Position numbers and translations under genes: made by a program. The notes under the pieces were generated by a model. That model was given only the letters and a program-made list of their open reading frames with translations. It did no database searches and had not been told where the DNA came from. Below, piece after piece: positions 1-5,831 of a stretch of DNA of 11,329 bases (position 1 is the stretch's first letter; every line of letters begins with the position of its first letter). This DNA comes from JBOFEH01 sp051650265 (GTDB lineage Bacteria; Bacillota; Clostridia; Lachnospirales; Cellulosilyticaceae): positions 1-11,329 of the forward strand of contig JBOFIR010000216.1 in assembly GCA_051650265.1 (NCBI GenBank), given 5' to 3'.

Positions 1-554
1 AAACAATCAAACACTACCGCATCGTAAACTGTGGTCACCCAGAAGCAAGAGAGTCAAGAATGTGGAATACAAAAGAAGTACAGATTCTTGCAAGCTTAGA
101 TGGTGAAAACTTCGAGTTAGTCGATCATGTCATTGATAACAAAGAAGATGAAATCGATCGTATCTTATTCAACCCAGTAACAGCAAGATACATCCGTCTT
201 CAAATCGTTGAACCAGCGCAAATCAGCATCAATGGTGGTGGGCACACACGTATCAATTCAGTAGAGCTTTACGAAGAAAGCTACCCAGATCAATCACGCA
301 AAGTCCTTACATCAGAGATTACAGTAGAACCTACTGGCAAAGTAACTGTTCAAAATGTGAAAAAAGGTGAAGTTGTTTCACTTTATCATACATTAGAAGG
401 TCAAGAACCTGTGATGGTTTCAGAAGAAGCAGTGGAAGGTCAAGAAACTATTGTATTTGACAATGTAGACTTATCAGTAGAGCGTCTCTTTGTTGAAAGA
501 ACATCAAGAAACTACTTACCAAGTGTAAGAACATCAAAAGGGATTCAAAAATAA
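1..554 (+). CDS. C-terminal fragment of exported protein with F5/8 type C (CBM32-like) domain
   Basis: The reading frame is open from base 3, so the gene begins upstream of the window. The ATG at 60 is an internal methionine, not a start. Codons 3 to about 285 encode a discoidin/galactose-binding-like beta-sandwich end: an N-terminal strand with HYRIVNCG, then WNTKEVQILASLDGENF, then the hallmark ARYIRLQIVEP strand and a closing INSVELYEE. Such domains bind sugars on secreted glycoside hydrolases and adhesins of Firmicutes. The WNTKEVQ.. pattern recalls the carbohydrate-binding domain of GH85-type endo-beta-N-acetylglucosaminidases, but this is from memory and the catalytic part is not visible. 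The last 90 or so residues are acidic, strand-rich and Ig-like, with no LPXTG motif or membrane anchor, so the protein is probably released or held by another domain. A strong terminator follows 20 bases after the stop. Confidence 0.8.
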   Translation, partial: TIKHYRIVNCGHPEARESRMWNTKEVQILASLDGENFELVDHVIDNKEDEIDRILFNPVTARYIRLQIVEPAQISINGGGHTRINSVELYEESYPDQSRKVLTSEITVEPTGKVTVQNVKKGEVVSLYHTLEGQEPVMVSEEAVEGQETIVFDNVDLSVERLFVERTSRNYLPSVRTSKGIQK

Positions 555-574
555 GAAAATAAACGTTAATACGG

Positions 575-615
575 ATAAACACTTATCTCATATGTAGATA
601 GGTGTTTATTTTTTT
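575..615 (+). terminator. Rho-independent terminator of the CBM32-domain gene
   Basis: A 14-bp stem (575-588 with 596-609, one G-T wobble) has a 7-base loop and runs into seven T residues at 609-615. It lies 20 bases after the stop codon and just before the next promoter, so it separates the exported-protein gene from the YtrA-type operon. Confidence 0.92.
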
Positions 616-626
616 GTTTGAAGACG

Positions 627-655
627 TTGACAACACAACTTAACTAGTGTACTAT
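627..655 (+). promoter_or_regulatory. Sigma-A-type promoter of the YtrA-type operon
   Basis: A perfect -35 TTGACA (627-632) is followed by a 17-base spacer and a -10 TACTAT (650-655). The expected start is near 661-663, about 35 bases before the GntR start codon. The -10 lies inside the left arm of the long inverted repeat at 637-678, so bound repressor would block polymerase directly. Confidence 0.8.
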
Positions 656-678
656 CGTGGTAGTACACTAGTTAAGTT
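637..678. promoter_or_regulatory. Operator: perfect 18-bp inverted repeat over the promoter
   Basis: AACTTAACTAGTGTACTA (637-654) is repeated exactly in inverted orientation at 661-678, around the 6-base centre TCGTGG. It covers the spacer, -10 and predicted start site of the promoter. Because transcription would begin at or inside the right arm, the RNA could not fold this hairpin, so it is a DNA-binding site rather than an RNA element. The inner GTGTACTA/TAGTACAC halves resemble operators of YtrA-subfamily GntR repressors as I recall them, and the gene just downstream encodes such a repressor. Autorepression is the natural reading. Confidence 0.85.
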
Positions 679-696
679 TAAAGGTGGTGAAAGAAA

Positions 697-1065
697 ATGC
701 AGTGGGATCAAATTGAATTTGATAGCAATGAGCCCATTTATCTACAGATTGTGGCATTGATTAGAAGAGGGATTGCACTTGGAGAGATTCATCCAGGAGA
801 TAAGCTCCCTTCGGTCAGGGAGATGTCGACCAGGCTAGGCGTCAATCCCAATACGATGCAGCGTGCCTATGGCGAACTAGAGCGCCTAGAGATTACGTAT
901 ACAAAGCGTGGGATGGGTTCTTTTGTAAGTGAGATGCAGCAGGCACCAGATCGGATGCAAGAAGATATGGGTCGCCAACTCGCGCAGAAGTTCCTAGGTG
1001 ATATGAAGGCAATAGGAATTGGAAAAAAGGAAGCAATGGGTATTCTTGAAGAAATAGAAGCGTAA
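697..1065 (+). CDS. GntR-family transcriptional repressor, YtrA subfamily
   Basis: This is a 122-residue DNA-binding regulator of the ABC transporter operon it heads. Residues 12-79 form the GntR winged helix: PIYLQIVALIRRGI, then PGDKLPSVREMSTRLGV, then the recognition helix NPNTMQRAYGELERL (50-64) and the wing TKRGMGSFV. The remaining 43 residues are a short helical tail, which is too small for the FadR or UTRA ligand domains of other GntR proteins and is the mark of the YtrA subfamily. The start is fixed by the ribosome site AAGGTGGTGA (681-690), nine bases upstream. The gene lies 19 bases past the operator and 17 bases before the ATPase gene. YtrA-type repressors are usually released under cell-wall antibiotic stress; the inducer here is unknown. 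Confidence 0.93.
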   Translation: MQWDQIEFDSNEPIYLQIVALIRRGIALGEIHPGDKLPSVREMSTRLGVNPNTMQRAYGELERLEITYTKRGMGSFVSEMQQAPDRMQEDMGRQLAQKFLGDMKAIGIGKKEAMGILEEIEA

Positions 1066-1082
1066 GACATGGAGGGGTCAAA

Positions 1083-1778
1083 ATGATAAGGTTAATAGAT
1101 GTGAATAAACGTTATAAAAATAAAGTGATCTTAGATAATCTCAAATTAGAAATTCCGCGAGGTGAGATCATTGGGCTACTTGCACCCAATGGCGAGGGGA
1201 AGAGTACACTTCTTAAAATCCTAGGGGGTCAGATTAGCTACGATCATGGAACTTATGAATTTGAAGGGGAAGCTTTTAGGGCAGCCCACAAAGGAAAGAT
1301 TGGCTATATGTGTGATCAGGCACTGATGCCAGGTGGATGGCTGATCAAAGACTGTGTTAGCTACTATGTACAGTATTTTGAGCGCTTTAACCCAATCAAA
1401 TGCGCGGAGATTCTTCAAAAGTTTGGCCTAGAACAAGGGATGAAAGTCAAGACACTCTCTAAAGGGGAAAATGAAAAGCTCCATCTTGCACTTGCATTAG
1501 GTGTGGAAGGCAGTGTCTATATTCTAGATGAGCCGCTAGCTGCAGTCGATCTTCTTGCAAGGGAAGCGATCATCAAGATGATTCTCGAACACTTTGATCC
1601 AGAGAGTACCATGATCCTGTCTAGTCATCTCGTAGCAGATATTGAGATGATGCTGGACCGTGTGCTCCTACTCAAGGATGGAAAGATTGTACGCAATGAA
1701 ATGGTAGAGGAACTGCGTATGGAAGGTAAATCAGTAGTGAAGTTATACAAGGAGGTATATGGCAATGCAGTGGTTTAA
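1083..1778 (+). CDS. ABC transporter ATP-binding protein (YtrB-like)
   Basis: A 231-residue cytoplasmic nucleotide-binding subunit that should power the permease encoded next. The motifs occur in order: Walker A APNGEGKS (34-41), Q-loop Gln79, signature LSKGE (125-129), Walker B VYILDE with catalytic Glu150, D-loop AAVD, and H-loop His182. Two departures from consensus are clear. The first glycine of Walker A is alanine, and the signature is LSKGE instead of LSGGQ. The LSKG form is usual in the YtrB/BcrA-like drug and stress exporters of Firmicutes, so activity is still expected. The ribosome site GGAGGGG (1071-1077) supports the start. The 3' end overlaps the permease gene, which indicates translational coupling. 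The substrate is unknown; export of or defence against an envelope-active compound is an inference from the YtrA-type repressor. Confidence 0.93.
   Translation: MIRLIDVNKRYKNKVILDNLKLEIPRGEIIGLLAPNGEGKSTLLKILGGQISYDHGTYEFEGEAFRAAHKGKIGYMCDQALMPGGWLIKDCVSYYVQYFERFNPIKCAEILQKFGLEQGMKVKTLSKGENEKLHLALALGVEGSVYILDEPLAAVDLLAREAIIKMILEHFDPESTMILSSHLVADIEMMLDRVLLLKDGKIVRNEMVEELRMEGKSVVKLYKEVYGNAVV
1751..1767 (+). promoter_or_regulatory. Ribosome binding site deciding the permease start
   Basis: GGAGG (1751-1755) lies inside the end of the ATPase gene. An ATG at 1759 is only 3 bases away, whereas the ATG at 1765 is 9 bases away, the normal distance. The permease therefore probably starts at 1765 (MQWFKKDW). 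Confidence 0.6.
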
Positions 1779-2451
1779 GAAAGATTGGTTATATGATACA
1801 AAGGTTACGATGCTACTCATTTTGGCGATTGCAACAATGGTAGGCATAGGATGTGTGCTGGTAGGCTGGATCGTACCAGAGGTAAAGGAAGTAGCCGTGC
1901 AAATGTTTGATAAGATTTATATTATATGTGCAGCCATGCTTGGGATGTATCCGATGTTTGTCCTAAAAGGGATTTGCCCACAGCTTGGTTCAGACAAAGT
2001 GTATCTTCCTACGATGAATCTACCTTATACCAAGAAACAACTTCTTTGGGAAGGGCTCAAACCTTGGGGTAAACTTTTGGTAGTATATAGCCTTGGTGGA
2101 TGCGCCTTATATATGCTTCTGACTTGGCCACACGCGCATTTTGAGACAGCGGTGCTGATCACGCTGGCTAAGCCTGTGGCAATGGTGATCTTTATGGCAA
2201 TTATCTGGCTACAGATCTTTGCAGGGGTTGTGGTGACTCTGGCGAAGCAGCTTAAAGGTGGCGTAGTGATTGGTGGACTGGTTGTGATCAATACGGTACT
2301 GATTCTGGCAAGTCTTATGATTGGCTACCTAGGCGGAGAGGCGTTTATGAGTAGCAATGGCTTTAGTGCACTGCTGGTAGGTAATCTCTTGATATGGAGT
2401 ATTGTATCAGGGGGATATGCCTTCATGCATATCGAAGAAGTTTATCAATAA
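1765..2451 (+). CDS. ABC transporter permease, six predicted membrane helices
   Basis: The membrane partner of the preceding ATPase, about 228 residues long from the ATG at 1765; a start at 1759 would add two. Hydrophobic segments, numbered from 1759, lie at about 17-39, 52-73, 105-123, 130-160, 168-191 and 203-223, giving six helices. There is a positively charged N-terminus (QWFKKDW) and a cytoplasmic loop with LPTMNLPYTKKQLLWEGLK between helices 2 and 3. That loop motif, in which a conserved LP.TKKQ-type segment precedes the third helix, is common in the ABC-2-like permeases that pair with YtrB-type ATPases. The gene overlaps the ATPase gene by 14 bases, and the hydrolase gene follows after 35 bases with no terminator. 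No binding protein is encoded here, which fits an exporter or a sensor-like transporter more than an importer. Confidence 0.85.
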   Translation: MQWFKKDWLYDTKVTMLLILAIATMVGIGCVLVGWIVPEVKEVAVQMFDKIYIICAAMLGMYPMFVLKGICPQLGSDKVYLPTMNLPYTKKQLLWEGLKPWGKLLVVYSLGGCALYMLLTWPHAHFETAVLITLAKPVAMVIFMAIIWLQIFAGVVVTLAKQLKGGVVIGGLVVINTVLILASLMIGYLGGEAFMSSNGFSALLVGNLLIWSIVSGGYAFMHIEEVYQ

Positions 2452-2486
2452 TAGAGTTTATACGGATAGGTGAAGGGGGAGATGAG

Positions 2487-4559
2487 ATGATGAAACGGAA
2501 ATATTTAAGAAAATATAGTAAGGTTGTCATGATAGCAGCTTTGGCGGTAAATCTTAAAATGCCTGTTGTATTTGCAGAAGAACGAAGCACAACACAATTT
2601 GAACAGATGCAGGTTGTAACATCTGAGGACAAGGTCAAAGCATTTATGGAGGCCTATGGGCAAGGACTTGGGATTACGAGTTTGCAGTATGCGGTGATGG
2701 ACCAAGGGCAGATCGTGGTGTCGGGGCAAGAAGGTGTCTATAGCAAAGAAGAGAAGACCCAGCTGACACCTGCCCACATGTATAGCATTGGGTCAGTAAG
2801 TAAGACTTACACGGCAACGGCAATGATGAAGTTAGTCGACCAAGGTAAGGTAGATCTTGATGCGCCTGTTACAACCTATTTGAAAGACTTTAAGATGGCA
2901 GATTCCCGTTATACAGAAATCACAGTACGTATGCTGTTGGACCATTCATCAGGGCTGAGTGGTTCTTCATTCCATAATGCCATGTTGATGGGGGACCAAG
3001 ATACGGTCAATCATGATACCTTTCTTAAGAGCCTTGAGAAGCAAAGATTAAATTTTGCGCCAGGTACATACTCTGTCTATTGTAACGATGGCTTCACTGT
3101 TGCTGAACTGATCATAGAAGCTGTAAGTGGCAAGTCATTCACGCAGTTTTTACATGATGAGATCACGGCGCCTATTGGTGCTAAGCATACTAAGACGGCA
3201 CAAGATGGCTTCAATCGTAAAGCATTAGTACATACTTACATACCAGGACATGAAGGAAAACTACCAGCCGAAGCATTGGGGTTTATTGGCGCAGGTGGAA
3301 TGTACAGTAGTGCGGAAGATCTTTGCCGATTTGGCAATATATTTACAACAAATGGGACAAGTATTCTCTCATCAGAAGCTGTAGCGGAGATGATGGCGCC
3401 ATCCTATGTGAAAGAGACCTGGCTTCCAAGAGAAGATGCGGTCTTTGAGTATGGATTGGGATTTGATGAGACGGAGATGGATGACTTCGCAATTGGTGGG
3501 ATCAAAGCTGTAGCAAAAGGTGGCGATACGGTGACGGGGCATGCCAGCCTGATCGTACTTCCAGAGGAGAATATCAGTATTGCCGTTGTTTCGGCAGGTG
3601 GAACAAGTGGGTACAATCAGATGCTTGCGACCATGATTGGACGGGATTACTTAGGATTACAGGCACCACCCACACAGGTAGTGCCAATCATACCAATCCC
3701 AGAGCAAATGCCGAAAGAGATGCTTGACTATACAGGGGTATATGGCTCTTATGCCATGCCACAAACTATTCAGATTACAGAAGCGGGCAAGCTCCTGTTG
3801 CCGATGCCAATGCTACCTGAGCCACTAGAGTTTGTCTATGTTGGAGAGCGTACATTTGCACACGAAGAGGGTAAGGTGAAGATTAGCTTTGAGACAAAAG
3901 CAGATGGGAAGATGTATGCCATTCAAGAAAGTATTGGTGAACTACCAGGCGTTGGAGAGTCTAAGACGGTAATCTATATGGGACAGAAGCTTCCTGAATA
4001 CCAAGTGGACCCAAAGAGTTGGCAGGCTTGGGAACAAAGAAGTGGGAATGTGTATTTTCTTGTGAATGAAAAGTATACCTCTCAAATGTATCTCAGCCCG
4101 ATGATGCCGCTGATGGCTGATCCCAATCTTCCTGGATATGTGATGGGTAATCAGGTAATCAGTGAAGATGTTGCTATACCTGTGGTGACTTGTGCCCAGG
4201 TGGCAGGGCGCGATCTCAGAGAGCTCCGTATGATCAAACATGGCGGGGTGGAATACCTTGAAGCATCAGACATGCTCTTTGTAGATGGAAGAACATTAAC
4301 TCCGCTTACGATGGCGGAAAACTTCAATGTGAAAATTGGTTCAGACGGTTATACCAAATGGTTCACCTTAGATCCGGCATCTAAAGATCAGACACTAGAG
4401 GTGGCTATCAAAGGCAAAGGAACGATGATCGTCTATGATGCAATGGGACAACTGATATGGAGTGCCTATTGTGAGGATAGTGACACGGTGACTTTACCTG
4501 AAGGGGGCTATATTGCCTTTGCTGGCAATGCAGGAACAATATTTACTTTAAATCAATAA
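2487..4559 (+). CDS. Secreted serine hydrolase, beta-lactamase/PBP-like fold, with C-terminal extension
   Basis: About 690 residues from the ATG at 2487 (or the adjacent ATG at 2490), both following the ribosome site AGGGGGAG (2474-2481). The frame runs open upstream to 2394, but that part overlaps the permease and has no ribosome site. Residues 1-30 form a signal peptide with a KRKYLRKYSK n-region and a likely cut after VVFA. The catalytic domain (about 45-395) has the serine beta-lactamase-family triad: SVSK with nucleophile Ser103 and Lys106, YCN (Tyr198-Asn200), and KGG (344-346) where relatives have HxG or KTG. The family includes class C beta-lactamases, D-aminopeptidases, peptidoglycan carboxypeptidases and esterases, so the substrate is open. 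Residues about 405-690 are strand-rich: a DYTGVYG segment resembling small beta-barrel domains after such hydrolases, then a module I do not recognise. It is the last gene of the YtrA-type operon. Confidence 0.88.
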   Translation: MMKRKYLRKYSKVVMIAALAVNLKMPVVFAEERSTTQFEQMQVVTSEDKVKAFMEAYGQGLGITSLQYAVMDQGQIVVSGQEGVYSKEEKTQLTPAHMYSIGSVSKTYTATAMMKLVDQGKVDLDAPVTTYLKDFKMADSRYTEITVRMLLDHSSGLSGSSFHNAMLMGDQDTVNHDTFLKSLEKQRLNFAPGTYSVYCNDGFTVAELIIEAVSGKSFTQFLHDEITAPIGAKHTKTAQDGFNRKALVHTYIPGHEGKLPAEALGFIGAGGMYSSAEDLCRFGNIFTTNGTSILSSEAVAEMMAPSYVKETWLPREDAVFEYGLGFDETEMDDFAIGGIKAVAKGGDTVTGHASLIVLPEENISIAVVSAGGTSGYNQMLATMIGRDYLGLQAPPTQVVPIIPIPEQMPKEMLDYTGVYGSYAMPQTIQITEAGKLLLPMPMLPEPLEFVYVGERTFAHEEGKVKISFETKADGKMYAIQESIGELPGVGESKTVIYMGQKLPEYQVDPKSWQAWEQRSGNVYFLVNEKYTSQMYLSPMMPLMADPNLPGYVMGNQVISEDVAIPVVTCAQVAGRDLRELRMIKHGGVEYLEASDMLFVDGRTLTPLTMAENFNVKIGSDGYTKWFTLDPASKDQTLEVAIKGKGTMIVYDAMGQLIWSAYCEDSDTVTLPEGGYIAFAGNAGTIFTLNQ

Positions 4560-4570
4560 AGTATATATGA

Positions 4571-4611
4571 AAAAGAGTGATTGCAACTTAGGGGCAATCA
4601 CTCTTTTGTTT
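4571..4611 (+). terminator. Terminator of the YtrA-type operon
   Basis: A perfect 14-bp stem (AAAAGAGTGATTGC at 4571-4584 with its complement at 4594-4607) closes over a 9-base loop and ends in TTTTGTTT. It begins 11 bases after the hydrolase stop codon and ends the four-gene operon. Confidence 0.9.
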
Positions 4612-4696
4612 CAATGTCAATACAGCACTAGAAGAAATGGATGGATAGTCTATTATTAAAGACTCAACCAACCAGAGAATGGTTATTCAAAGAACA

Positions 4697-4723
4697 CTTG
4701 ATTGTTCAAGGTCTTGAATCAAG
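4697..4723. repeat. Imperfect inverted repeat in the XRE gene promoter region
   Basis: CTTGA (4697-4701), three unpaired bases, then TTCAAG (4705-4710), a GT centre, CTTGAA (4713-4718) and TCAAG (4719-4723) form an 11-pair interrupted dyad. It fills the space just upstream of a TATAAT at 4725-4730, where a repressor operator would sit. It also lies within the short 4641-4757 frame. Confidence 0.4.
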
Positions 4724-4730
4724 ATATAAT
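4702..4730 (+). promoter_or_regulatory. Probable promoter of the XRE/TPR regulator gene
   Basis: A perfect -10 TATAAT (4725-4730) lies 39 bases before the start codon. At the 17-base spacing the -35 is TTGTTC (4702-4707), which matches the consensus only in its first three bases, so the promoter may be weak or need help. It overlaps the inverted repeat at 4697-4723. Confidence 0.5.
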
Positions 4731-4769
4731 TCACTTGTAGCTACGAAAAAATACTAAAGGGGTATTGAG

Positions 4770-5702
4770 ATGAAAATCGGTAAAAAAATCAAGGAATTAA
4801 GAAAAGAAAAAGGCATTACACAAGAGCAGCTAGGAAGTCATCTAAAGGTAAGTTATCAGGCGATCTCAAAGTGGGAAAATGGGGACTCTATGCCTGATAT
4901 AGGATTACTTGTAGATATAGCAAACTATTTTTCCGTAACGACAGATGAGCTGCTTGATTCTATTCCTAATAGAGATTATTCAGGGTATGAAAGACGAGTA
5001 GATGAATTATTAACTATATATGAATGTGGTGGGAGTGAAGAAGATTTTCAGCGTGCAATTACAGCCTATAATGAAATCTTTTTACATGGTACGCCTATGG
5101 CAAAAGATTATGCAGAGTATGCGTATATTTATGATATCCATGCTAAGAGATCTGTAGATAAAGCGATTCAATATTATCAAAAAGCAATTGAGAAAGGGAA
5201 AGATCAGCTAGATGATGACTGGTACAAAGCCCATAATCACCTCAATCTCTTACTTATCAGGAGTAATAGAAGTGAGGAGGCTATCCGAAATGTATTAGCT
5301 TGGTTAGAGAAAGAGCCGGATAAGGGGGGAGTATATATATCAGCAGCTATAGTTTATCGAAAATGTGGTGATGTAAATACAGCATATAAGTATATAAAAG
5401 AAGCTGAGAAAATTAGTCCAAATGATTCAGGATGTTTATGTATTGTAGGAGATCTTTGCAAAGATCTTGGAAAATATGATGAAGCAATAGCATACTGGGA
5501 TAAAGGGTATGCGGTAGAACCACAATATTGTTCGTGTTTATATTCAAAAGTATTTCTTTTCGAAGAGTTGGGAGATAAAGAGAAGGCGTTAGAAGTTTGG
5601 AAAGAAATTTTAGAGTTTTATACTCGAGAAGGATGTAGTCTTAGAGAGGTGCTAAAGCCGGTTAAAGATAAGATAGCAATGCTTAGTAGCGAAATCCTCT
5701 AA
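4770..5702 (+). CDS. XRE-family regulator with C-terminal TPR repeats
   Basis: A 310-residue regulator. Residues 6-62 form a Cro/C1-type helix-turn-helix (IKELRKEKGITQEQLGSHL, then VSYQAISKWENG as recognition helix and DELL at the end). Residues about 90-290 are helical repeats of TPR type; the clearest is at about 211-242 (GDLCKDLGKYDEAIAYWDKGYAVEP), with another around 130-143 (DKAIQYYQKAIEKG). TPR domains bind peptides or partner proteins, so DNA binding may be ligand-controlled. The start follows AAAGGGG (4756-4762) at a normal distance. It is monocistronic: promoter region upstream, convergent terminator downstream. By eye it is richer in A+T and in ATA/AGA codons than the YtrA-type operon, which hints at a different history. 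Its target is unknown; the dyad in its own promoter region is one candidate. It has the HTH-TPR architecture of RRNPP regulators, but no signal-peptide gene is seen. Confidence 0.88.
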   Translation: MKIGKKIKELRKEKGITQEQLGSHLKVSYQAISKWENGDSMPDIGLLVDIANYFSVTTDELLDSIPNRDYSGYERRVDELLTIYECGGSEEDFQRAITAYNEIFLHGTPMAKDYAEYAYIYDIHAKRSVDKAIQYYQKAIEKGKDQLDDDWYKAHNHLNLLLIRSNRSEEAIRNVLAWLEKEPDKGGVYISAAIVYRKCGDVNTAYKYIKEAEKISPNDSGCLCIVGDLCKDLGKYDEAIAYWDKGYAVEPQYCSCLYSKVFLFEELGDKEKALEVWKEILEFYTREGCSLREVLKPVKDKIAMLSSEIL

Positions 5703-5784
5703 ACTTAGGTATTCATTGAAGGCATTAAAGGCTACCATATTTTTTCTAAGTTGCAGTGTTTTTAACAAGTTGACCACAATAAGA

Positions 5785-5827
5785 AGGTGCCGCAAAACTA
5801 GGTGATTAGTTTTGTGGCACCTCCTTT
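5785..5827. terminator. Bidirectional terminator between convergent XRE and ArsR genes
   Basis: A 16-bp stem (5785-5800 with 5807-5822, one G-T wobble) with a 6-base loop lies between the XRE stop at 5702 and the ArsR-gene stop at 5832. The plus-strand side has TTTT at 5824-5827. The minus-strand side has a weaker U tract, so it terminates the XRE transcript better than the opposite one. Confidence 0.82.
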
Positions 5828-5831
5828 TGGG

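Larger units (their letters stand above)
4613..4757 (+). pseudogene. Possible frameshifted remnant of a gene 3' end (38-codon open frame)
   Basis: From the ATG at 4641 a 38-codon frame runs to a TAA at 4755-4757. It has protein-like composition (QPTREWLFKEH..., GLESRYNSLVATKKY). No good ribosome site precedes it. The frame one step over (from 4613) reads NVNTALEEMDG and stops at 4647-4649. The junction contains the tandem ATGGATGG; removing four bases would join the two frames smoothly as ...LEEMDSLLLKTQPTREW. This suggests the tail of an older gene broken by a 4-base duplication and cut at its 5' end by the operon terminator region. I do not recognise the family. It could equally be a chance frame, since it is short. 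Confidence 0.3.

Noticed and set aside
637..678. The long hairpin-like repeat as a terminator or riboswitch
   Set aside because: It covers the -10 and predicted start site, so only one arm would be transcribed, and no T run follows. It is better explained as an operator.
2394..2486. A 31-residue N-terminal extension of the serine hydrolase
   Set aside because: It overlaps the permease gene, has no ribosome site, and would put charged sequence before a normal signal peptide that starts at 2487 with a good ribosome site.
3942..4241. A 99-codon open frame on the minus strand inside the hydrolase gene
   Set aside because: It has no ribosome site or promoter, its composition is that of an antisense shadow, and it lies wholly within a convincing gene.
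4612..5784. A peptide-pheromone (RRNPP) pair around the XRE-TPR protein
   Set aside because: The regulator architecture fits, but no small frame with a signal peptide and ribosome site is found next to it; the 4641-4757 frame lacks a hydrophobic leader.
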